Below are positions 7,392 through 13,520 of a stretch of 44,673 nt of DNA, one piece after another. Numbering within the stretch: the first letter of the stretch is position 1; every line of letters starts with the position of its first letter. Below the pieces are notes generated by a model. That model was not told the DNA's origin. It saw only the letters and a list, made by a program, of their open reading frames with translations, and ran no database searches. A program made the position numbers and the translations under genes. The stretch spans positions 1-44,673 of IMG/VR virus record IMGVR_UViG_3300010158_000123; one strand, written 5' to 3'. This stretch comes from a virus.

Positions 7392-7568
7392 ACGTGGGTT
7401 TTTCACCCTCCTTTTGCCTTTTTTACTATTTTTAAACAACCAAACAGCGGCATTTTGCTATCATCGTCCTGTTAAGGATAGTGGTTGAGTACTCACAACG
7501 GCGAGAGATTTCCGTCCCTGCGACCCGAGGTCCAGGTATAGAGCGCACGAAATTAGCCTGCGCCAGCT

Positions 7569-8006
7569 TTAACCGTTTAATTGTTTGCCTTTAATGTGGG
7601 AACCGTGTACCCGAACCTGTATGTGCCCGTTATAATAGTCGTCAGATTCTAAAACTCTACGACTAAATTGCTCTCTTGCCTCTATGTAACTGCATTCTGA
7701 TTTGGATTTACAGTAATAAAGTATTTCTCTACGGAAGTTTTCGGTACCTAACTGCGTAACATCTTTGCTAAGTTCAGGGCTAGAACCATAATATTCTTGC
7801 CAGTCGCTATCAATTTTGCTACGGATTTTCTTTTTTTTCTTTGTGCCGTTCTTTAACTTTAAAGTTTTGTAGGTCGTTTTACTAAATTTTGCTAATTTTT
7901 TGCCTATGTACATACGCCCGGTAATTGTATTTGTTATATTATAAACAAACCCAACACAATCTTCGGGCAATTCTGTGATTAATTGATTTTCGTAGTACCA
8001 AGACAT
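7569..8006 (-). CDS. SegE-like GIY-YIG homing endonuclease family protein
   Basis: 145 aa. The GIY-YIG core is visible: VGFVYNITN at 18-26 (GFVY in place of GIY), GRMYIGKK at 30-37, the conserved region DWQEYYGSS (68-76), then SYIEAREQF with Glu109 as the likely metal ligand, and YYNG at 124-127. This matches the short Seg/SegE-like proteins of T4-like phages, which cut DNA at specific sites and spread themselves by homing. The protein consists of little more than the nuclease domain, and no DNA-binding extension is evident. It is the last gene of the gp55 operon, 3 bp after the preceding gene. A poly-lysine tract (about 55-60) is encoded by an A-run that contains an in-phase A AAA AAG (minus strand, 7836-7830); a -1 shift there would meet a stop after three codons. 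Confidence 0.8.
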   Translation of the reverse strand: MSWYYENQLITELPEDCVGFVYNITNTITGRMYIGKKLAKFSKTTYKTLKLKNGTKKKKKIRSKIDSDWQEYYGSSPELSKDVTQLGTENFRREILYYCKSKSECSYIEAREQFSRRVLESDDYYNGHIQVRVHGSHIKGKQLNG

Positions 8007-8009
8007 ACA

Positions 8010-8288
8010 CTAGTTAGTGTTATCTGGATCCTCCGACTGTGCCTTTTGATTTTCTTTCTTTGCTGCCTTGTCTTTGTCCAGCCACATTCTATATTGTTGA
8101 ACATGCCCTCTACGTTCTTTTGCTATAATTCTAATCTGTGCCAACCAGTAGCGCATGTTTTCGCCTGCTCGTCTTGAGCCTCTTGATTGCCAATTTTGAT
8201 TTGCCTTGAAATATTCTCTAAAAGCCAGCATGAGTCTTTCATGAGATTCCTCATTTTGTTCTGGACTCGGCTCTACATGCTTAGACAT
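8010..8288 (-). CDS. Small conserved-looking protein of unknown function, 92 aa
   Basis: I do not know a function. The protein is basic and helical: SHERLMLAFREYFKANQNW, then RAGENMRYWLAQIRIIAKERR and a Lys/Gln-rich tail. No cysteine motif, membrane segment or catalytic motif is visible. The start overlaps the preceding gene by 8 bp and the endonuclease gene follows after 3 bp, so it is part of the gp55-gp47-gp46 operon. The aromatic/basic helices would suit a nucleic-acid or protein-binding accessory of replication or recombination; this is inference from context. Confidence 0.7.
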   Translation of the reverse strand: MSKHVEPSPEQNEESHERLMLAFREYFKANQNWQSRGSRRAGENMRYWLAQIRIIAKERRGHVQQYRMWLDKDKAAKKENQKAQSEDPDNTN

Positions 8289-8517
8289 TTGGACCTTTTA
8301 TCTTCTCCAACAGTTGATAATGTTCATATTTTTTAACATATTCTGATTCTTGGTCATAAGTTGCACACTGATTTAAGGCCTGTTCACACGCCCATTTTAA
8401 CAAATACAAGTCTTTTTTACAATCCCATTGACTATTTGTATTGCGTCTAGGACTGTTTACTTCAGTTTTTATACGTTTTATAAGCTCAATGGCTTGACCA
8501 GTGGACCATTCCTTCAC
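8281..8517 (-). CDS. Small protein of unknown function, 78 aa
   Basis: I do not recognise it. It is a mostly helical, charged protein with MKEWSTGQAIELIKRIKTEV at the start and two or three cysteines (WDCKKDLYLLKWACEQALNQC). The ATG overlaps the stop of gp46 by 4 bp (ATGA) and its end overlaps the next gene by 8 bp, which shows translational coupling within the operon. The spacing argues that it is a real gene. Confidence 0.7.
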   Translation of the reverse strand: MKEWSTGQAIELIKRIKTEVNSPRRNTNSQWDCKKDLYLLKWACEQALNQCATYDQESEYVKKYEHYQLLEKIKGPNV

Positions 8518-10295
8518 TCATTGACCTCTAAATCATTTGCATAACTGGTGTAACCGTTTTCTTTAATAACTTTTAGCACATTGTTTACACGACCAATTAG
8601 TTCATCCTTGTGACTGATTAAGAAAATATTCTTTTTACGTTCACGCGACATCTTTTTAAGTACAGCTAATGCGCCTTCAACGCCTGATGCATCAAGTCCG
8701 TTGTCAATAAGCTCATCGACAAACAGTAAATTAATCTGCTGATACAAACTTTCCCATACATCTCTAAACGACCAAGACAGGCCTAGAATCAAACGATTAC
8801 GTTCGCCACGCGACAAGTTGTCAAAGTCTAAGTCTTGCCCAAGCTGTGTAATTTCCACAGTTAAATCGTTTTTAAATACAACAGTATGCGGTAAGCCCAT
8901 CTTGTCTAGATAGTAAGTAAGACGATTGTTTAAGTAGGCTAGATTTTGATCTATAATCTTCTTGCGAATAAAGCTGTCTTTACTTGTAAGTAGTTTAAGC
9001 AAGAACTCTTGATGTTCTTTTAATGTATTAAGTGTGTTTACATTATCCCAAGATATTTCTTGCATAGCGGTATTGGTCAATTCATCAATTTGATCTTGAT
9101 AAGGATCGCTTTCGCCAGCTTTAATTTGTAATTGTGTTTCAAGTGTCTTGAGATTGTTCTGATGTTTAAGTGCTTGCTCTATTGTATCGTAATAAGTTTC
9201 TGGGCGACTAGCAACTTCGCCTGTACCGGCAATCTCAGTTGTAATTTTAGTAAGATCCTTACCGACTTTATCAAAATACATGACAGCTTCATCAGCATTA
9301 GCCTGTGCTTGCTTGCTCATTTCTTCATGCTTATGGTCATGTAGTTCTTGTTCACAAGCGTGACACTTTTTATCCTGCAACTTAGCAAGCTCGTCAGCGT
9401 ATTTTTTTACGCTTCGCTCCGCTTGCGCTATCGCGCTTTCGAGTGTTGCCCTCTCTTTGTTTAGACTCTTTAATTTTCTGTTTCGTTCTTCGTAATCTTT
9501 TAACTCGGCATGTTTAATTAATTCGCTATCAATGTCTACATTCTCAAGTTCGACAATAGCACGGCCTATTTTTTCTAGTTCTTGTGTATGCTGATTATTC
9601 CAAGCACTTTGTCTAGTTAAAATACCATCAATACTTTTTTGAATATTTTCATTAGATCGTTTAATTGCTTCTATATTTGCAGATTCTTGTATGATTGTAT
9701 CTTTAGTCTGACGAATTTGTTCTTTAAGAGCTTCTGCTTTTTCACTCAGTAGAGTAATGCCAAGTAATTGTTCAATAATAACTCGTTGATCATTAGCCCG
9801 CATACTAAGAAACGGTTCTGTATAAGTGTTTAATGCCACAATATGTTTAAACATATCGTGACTCATACCTAGCAAATCATCTAGATCTTTTTGCGTTTCA
9901 CGCATGTCGCCTTGTGCGTCATCTGTTTCTTCTGTTTCTTGTGCTAGATTATTAACAAAGAATTGCAATACATTTGGCTTGCGTCCTCGCTCAATACGAT
10001 AATCAATGCCGTCTTTTTCAAATGCTAGTGTAACTAACATGTTCTTATTGTTAATCTTATTAATAAGATTATCTTTTTTAATGTTAGTTAACGCATTACC
10101 AAACAATGCATAGCTAAGGGCATTTACAATAGTTGTTTTGCCCGTTCCATTGCGCGAACCGCTGTCATCTCCGCCTTGATCTAGATTTTCACCTAGGACA
10201 AGAGTTAAATTTTCTTGTGCAAAATTTACAGCCTGGGTTTGATTGCCCACGCTCATAAAATTTTTAACTGTTAATTCTTTAATTTTAATTGTCAT
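8514..10295 (-). CDS. 46: gp46 recombination endonuclease subunit (Rad50/SbcC-like ATPase)
   Basis: 593 aa (T4 gp46 is 560). Order of motifs: Walker A GSRNGTGKTT at 46-55, preceded by LVLGENLDQGGDD; a coiled coil from about 185 to 440 with the zinc hook CHAC at 311-314; the ABC signature LSRGER at 494-499; Walker B LLFVDE at 523-528; and the switch histidine in ISHKDE at about 562. With gp47 it forms the phage Mre11-Rad50-type complex that resects DNA ends for recombination-dependent replication and helps degrade host DNA. It overlaps gp47 by 4 bp. The insertion between strand 1 and Walker A (NLDQGGDDSGSR) is longer than a minimal P-loop, as in T4-like relatives. A GC-rich patch at 9409-9443 lies inside the coiled-coil coding part. 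Confidence 0.96.
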   Translation of the reverse strand: MTIKIKELTVKNFMSVGNQTQAVNFAQENLTLVLGENLDQGGDDSGSRNGTGKTTIVNALSYALFGNALTNIKKDNLINKINNKNMLVTLAFEKDGIDYRIERGRKPNVLQFFVNNLAQETEETDDAQGDMRETQKDLDDLLGMSHDMFKHIVALNTYTEPFLSMRANDQRVIIEQLLGITLLSEKAEALKEQIRQTKDTIIQESANIEAIKRSNENIQKSIDGILTRQSAWNNQHTQELEKIGRAIVELENVDIDSELIKHAELKDYEERNRKLKSLNKERATLESAIAQAERSVKKYADELAKLQDKKCHACEQELHDHKHEEMSKQAQANADEAVMYFDKVGKDLTKITTEIAGTGEVASRPETYYDTIEQALKHQNNLKTLETQLQIKAGESDPYQDQIDELTNTAMQEISWDNVNTLNTLKEHQEFLLKLLTSKDSFIRKKIIDQNLAYLNNRLTYYLDKMGLPHTVVFKNDLTVEITQLGQDLDFDNLSRGERNRLILGLSWSFRDVWESLYQQINLLFVDELIDNGLDASGVEGALAVLKKMSRERKKNIFLISHKDELIGRVNNVLKVIKENGYTSYANDLEVNE

Positions 10296-11305
10296 AGGCT
10301 ATTATAAATGGCTAATAATGTATTTTTATCAAATTGATCTGAATCAATACTTATAATTTGGTTGCTAACAATTTGATCTACACTTTCAAATGCTTGTATA
10401 TCAATGTTTGTATTGATTTCTGTTTCTTTCTTTTCTGCAATAAGTGTAAGTTCGCGGATGTCGTAATCAGCCATGAACTTTTCTTTAATAAAACTTGCTT
10501 CTTCGTAAGTAATATCAATGTCTAGTGTAACACGTAGATGTTGCTTGGGTTTAATAACTGTGTCTGCTTCATCGATCAGCTGACTTAGTTTAATAGTTCT
10601 AAATGTAGGTTGAGCTGGCCAGCTGTGATATTCAGGTTGCCCGCCCCATTCTAAAATCATCATGCCACGTTCATCGTCCCATGCATCCGCATAGTTGTGG
10701 GGAAAGGCATTGCCAATATAAACCATGTTCTTTTGTTGCTGACGTTTGTGAAAGTGTCCACTAAATCCTAATTCATAGTTTTTAAAACTGCTAAGTTGAA
10801 TTTCTCCGTGATCTGGCATTTGAATCATTGCATTCATAAAGAAACTGGGTAATTCAAAGTGACCAAAGATATACTTGCCACCTTTTTTGCCTACAGCTTT
10901 CCATTCTTCTCCAACCAACCACGGACAAAGGGTAACATCTCCAATAGTAGTAGGCTCGTGTACGACAGTGACGCCAGGAATATATTTTCCAAACTCCACA
11001 GAGTGTATGTCCCGTTTGTCCTTATAATACAAATCATGATTACCAGGAAAGAAAAAGAACTGATCAAACGCCTGCCCCAACTTTTCCAGGGCCCTAAGGC
11101 TATAATCCATTGTAGTAATGTTAAGGCTATTGCGGTTATGATGCCAATCGCCCATAAAGATACCTGTATCACAACCTTCCTCCTTTGCTTTAGCAATATA
11201 CCAATCTACAAAATCTTCACAGTCTTGGTTATGTGTGTTACTATTAGACTTTAATCCAAAGTGTATATCTGTAAAACAAGCAACTTTTTTAAATAAATTT
11301 GTCAT
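10292..11305 (-). CDS. 47: gp47 recombination endonuclease subunit (Mre11/SbcD-like)
   Basis: 337 aa, close to T4 gp47 (339 aa). All phosphoesterase motifs are present: D13-I-H15, GDWHH with D53 and H55, GNHD at 88-91, GH at 148-149 and GHFH at 183-186. These bind the two manganese ions of the Mre11 nuclease. The C-terminal part (about 245-337) is the capping and gp46-binding region. It pairs with gp46 to resect double-strand ends. The gene overlaps gp55 upstream and gp46 downstream by 4 bp each, so all three are translationally coupled. Confidence 0.96.
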   Translation of the reverse strand: MTNLFKKVACFTDIHFGLKSNSNTHNQDCEDFVDWYIAKAKEEGCDTGIFMGDWHHNRNSLNITTMDYSLRALEKLGQAFDQFFFFPGNHDLYYKDKRDIHSVEFGKYIPGVTVVHEPTTIGDVTLCPWLVGEEWKAVGKKGGKYIFGHFELPSFFMNAMIQMPDHGEIQLSSFKNYELGFSGHFHKRQQQKNMVYIGNAFPHNYADAWDDERGMMILEWGGQPEYHSWPAQPTFRTIKLSQLIDEADTVIKPKQHLRVTLDIDITYEEASFIKEKFMADYDIRELTLIAEKKETEINTNIDIQAFESVDQIVSNQIISIDSDQFDKNTLLAIYNSL

Positions 11306-12135
11306 TCGGCACCTTCGTCGAATCGCTTAACAGCGGCTGCATGCTCCCCTGAACCGGTTCTGCTATAACTTGGATTCATACCATTAATTTCTAAAATGTC
11401 ATCTCGAATATTTTGATTGCGTTTTTCTGTATTGATAACACGAACAAAACTATTTGTAACAGCTGCGGTAAAATAAGCAAACGGATTATCGCTTTTAGAC
11501 TCATCAAATTGTAGACCAATTTGTGTTAATTGCAAAATAGCCATGCCTTTCATTTCGTCGTTATAGGTATAACCCCGAACATTACCTCGTGTAGCATATC
11601 GTTCGCATAGTTTGATCATCATCTTAGCCAGTGTATTTGATATAGATCCAGCATCTTTGTCAAAATGACCCTTTTCTAGATCACCCTTCCAGTGACTTTT
11701 TCCAACACATATTAAGTTTTCTGGCGCATCGTCATCAAATTTCCAATGCTGGAACGGAGGAAAGTTCACTTTGTCTCTATGATCTGCAAGACTTTTTGGA
11801 TTCTTTTTACGAGTTCCGTTTAAAGGAATATGATCAAATGTCATAATCCTAAAAACAACATCTGTTTTGGCTATTTTTTTATAATCAACTTCACAATCTG
11901 CGATTTTAATTTTTTCGCCAAGCGATTTTCTCCGCTCAAATTCTTGCTGACCCATGCGTTTAGCACGAACACGCTTGGCTTCAGCTATGCTTCTGATATT
12001 AATTTTATCCACACTAGGTAGAATTAGATCATATTGGTGATATTCTGGTTTTGTAAAACTACAATATGATGTTTTACTTCTGTGTATTTCTAACAACATA
12101 TCTTTGTTGTTTAAATAGTTAACTTTTACTGTCAT
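11302..12135 (-). CDS. 55: gp55 sigma factor for late transcription
   Basis: 277 aa against 185 in T4. The N-terminus VNYLNNKDMLLEIHRSK lines up with the T4 start (NYVNNKELL...). Residues about 165-240, from SNTLAKMMIKLCERYATRG through GYTYNDEMKGMAILQL, FDESKSDNPFAYFTAAVTNS and FVRVINTEKRNQNIRDD, match the sigma-2-like core of gp55, which recognises the TATAAATA late promoter. About 130 residues (26-155, with FRIMTFDHIPLNG and NFPPFQHWKF) lie between these parts and are absent from T4; I recall such a segment in cyanophage gp55. The C-terminus ends in AAVKRFDEGAE and lacks a recognisable SLDFLYE-type sliding-clamp motif. It is the first gene of its operon, behind a sigma-70-like promoter, so the switch to late transcription is made early. 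Confidence 0.9.
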   Translation of the reverse strand: MTVKVNYLNNKDMLLEIHRSKTSYCSFTKPEYHQYDLILPSVDKINIRSIAEAKRVRAKRMGQQEFERRKSLGEKIKIADCEVDYKKIAKTDVVFRIMTFDHIPLNGTRKKNPKSLADHRDKVNFPPFQHWKFDDDAPENLICVGKSHWKGDLEKGHFDKDAGSISNTLAKMMIKLCERYATRGNVRGYTYNDEMKGMAILQLTQIGLQFDESKSDNPFAYFTAAVTNSFVRVINTEKRNQNIRDDILEINGMNPSYSRTGSGEHAAAVKRFDEGAE

Positions 12136-12157
12136 CCTGAGAGCCCTCTTATATGTA

Positions 12158-12186
12158 ATTATAAACTACGTACATAATAAAGTCAA
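12158..12186 (-). promoter_or_regulatory. Sigma-70-type (early) promoter of the gp55-gp47-gp46 operon
   Basis: On the minus strand TTGACT (12181-12186) and TATAAT (12158-12163) are separated by 17 bp, one mismatch from the full consensus. The predicted start is about 12151, some 15 nt before the gp55 ATG, with GAGGG as ribosome site. The host polymerase can therefore read the operon without phage factors. Confidence 0.8.
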
Positions 12187-12193
12187 ATAAATA
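12186..12193 (+). promoter_or_regulatory. T4-type late promoter box of the baseplate block
   Basis: AATAAATA, 24 bp before the ATG at 12218, with AAGGA between. It touches the -35 element of the divergent early promoter, so the two may compete. Confidence 0.6.
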
Positions 12194-12217
12194 GAGTATC
12201 AAAAGGAAAGAAACACT

Positions 12218-13219
12218 ATGTCATTTGGCGATTCATTATTAAACACTGCAACATCTGTAGGTGGTATAGCGGCCGGCATTGGTATTGCTAGTAATCTGAG
12301 CGCGGCACTTGGTACAGGTGCAAATATTCCAGGCGCATTATCAAGTGCGATGCGAAGTCTTAATTTACCTCCTGCAGGACAAGCAATTGCAGGACTATTA
12401 GGAGCGGCATCAGCAACATTTGGCGGAGATGTTAGTCCAAATGATTGGAGAGTCCGTTTAAGTTTGAGTAGCTGGTATAGCTTTCAAACTAGTCCTATCC
12501 TTGCTCCTTTAAAACATGCAGGCGGCTTAGTATTTCCTTATACTCCTCAGATTAACATAGCCAGTGCTGCCAAATATACTCCAATTAGTACAATACATAC
12601 AAATTTTACAATGCAATCCTTTCAAAATAGCGACCCTGGAACAATTACTATCACAGCTCCGATGAATGTTGAAGATTCTACACAAGGCCTATATTGGATT
12701 GCAGCTGTACATTATTTACGAAGCCTGACAAAAATGTTTAGTGGTCCTGATGCACTAGCTGGAAATCCTCCTCCTGTTATTTTCTTAAACGGTTATGGAA
12801 ATCATGTGTTTAAAAATGTTCCAGTAGTTGTAACACAATTCTCAACTCAATTAGATAATGATTGTGATTATATAAGTGTTGATTTAGCGGCCACCGGTGG
12901 CCCGCTAGGTGGGTTAGGTGGAATTGCATCAGGCTTAAATGATATTGCAGGAATTGCCGGAGCATCCGCTCTTGGACTTGGCGGCATTGCAAACAAACTA
13001 AGTAGTGTAGCTTCTGGATTAGGCTCCATTGCAAATATAGCAAACACAGTTTCTCAGTTAGGTGGCGGCAGCGTAACAGGCGATGTTAGCCATGTACCTA
13101 CAAAAAGTAGTTTTTCAGTAACATTACAACCAGTTTATAGTAGAAGCAGCGTGAAGAATTTCAGCCTCGATACGTTTGTTCAAGGCGGCTACTTAAATAA
13201 TTCATTCGGATATATCTAA
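12218..13219 (+). CDS. Baseplate tail-tube cap/initiator protein (gp48/gp54-like)
   Basis: 333 aa, close to T4 gp48 (364) and gp54 (320). A Gly/Ala-rich N-terminus is followed by LVFPYTPQI (about 104), a strand-rich part with TNFTMQSFQNSDPGTITI, WIAAVHYLRSLTKMF (about 160-173), PPPVIFLNGYGNHVFKNVPV and DCDYISVDL (about 215). This order is typical of the T4-like tube cap and initiator family, on which the tail tube polymerises. Residues about 226-290 are a long Gly/Ala/Ser-rich repetitive insertion (GLGGIAS, GIAGASALGLGGIANKL). I favour gp48 but cannot separate it from gp54, and no second copy is seen in this window. It opens the plus-strand baseplate operon. Confidence 0.7.
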   Translation: MSFGDSLLNTATSVGGIAAGIGIASNLSAALGTGANIPGALSSAMRSLNLPPAGQAIAGLLGAASATFGGDVSPNDWRVRLSLSSWYSFQTSPILAPLKHAGGLVFPYTPQINIASAAKYTPISTIHTNFTMQSFQNSDPGTITITAPMNVEDSTQGLYWIAAVHYLRSLTKMFSGPDALAGNPPPVIFLNGYGNHVFKNVPVVVTQFSTQLDNDCDYISVDLAATGGPLGGLGGIASGLNDIAGIAGASALGLGGIANKLSSVASGLGSIANIANTVSQLGGGSVTGDVSHVPTKSSFSVTLQPVYSRSSVKNFSLDTFVQGGYLNNSFGYI

Positions 13220-13220
13220 T

Positions 13221-13520
13221 ATGGCCAAATATTCAAACACTAGTCCTTGGTATAAGACACCAGTAACTAATAATTATTTAAATATTTTAACTATTCGTCC
13301 AGTTAGTGCCGAGACTGATGATTTCTTTTATCACATTGAAGCACAATATGCATATCGTCCAGATTTATTAGCGTATGACTTATATGGTACATCTAATTTA
13401 TGGTGGGTATTCATGCAAAGAAATTTAAATGTTATCCAGGATCCTATACTAGATTTTGTACCAGGTACTGGCATTTTTATTTGCAAAAAAAATAGTTTAG
13501 TAAAGGCATTAGGACTATAA
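13221..13520 (+). CDS. 53: Baseplate wedge subunit gp53
   Basis: 99 aa, half of T4 gp53 (196 aa). The diagnostic part is YAYRPDLLAYDLYGTSNLWW (43-62) followed by VFMQRN, then DPILDFVPGTGIFI, the LysM-like core of the gp53 family. In T4, gp53 clamps neighbouring wedges together around the hub. The gene starts 1 bp after the previous stop and its own stop overlaps the next ATG (TAATG), so translation is coupled. It seems to keep only the core of the longer T4 protein. Confidence 0.86.
   Translation: MAKYSNTSPWYKTPVTNNYLNILTIRPVSAETDDFFYHIEAQYAYRPDLLAYDLYGTSNLWWVFMQRNLNVIQDPILDFVPGTGIFICKKNSLVKALGL

Larger units (their letters stand above)
7122..7568. other. Gene-free region of about 450 bp, dense in inverted repeats; possible structured RNA
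   Basis: No convincing ORF was seen on either strand. The stretch after the endonuclease stop (7467-7563) contains successive potential hairpins: GCGCA/TGCGC (7543-7547 with 7559-7563), GACC/GGTC around a 3-nt loop (7522-7532), the palindrome TGAGTACTCA (7486-7495) and TCCT/AGGA (7467-7478). Further along lie a perfect 10-bp inverted repeat (7364-7391), an 8-bp one (7240-7260), a 5-bp one (7198-7210) and an 8-bp one (7131-7149). Parts are visibly more GC-rich than the neighbouring genes. It may be a structured 3' RNA of the operon, a noncoding RNA, or the remains of a mobile intron beside the GIY-YIG gene. I found no tRNA and could not identify a group I intron core. Confidence 0.5.

Noticed and set aside
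7460-7545. tRNA-like stretch (TCCTGTTAAGGATAGTGG and following) in the gene-free region
   Set aside because: The D-loop-like GGTTGAG word is present, but the D, anticodon and T stems do not pair and there is no GTTCRA T-loop.
7122-7568. Group I intron
   Set aside because: I could not place the conserved P7 core or matching exon ends, and no interrupted gene flanks the region.
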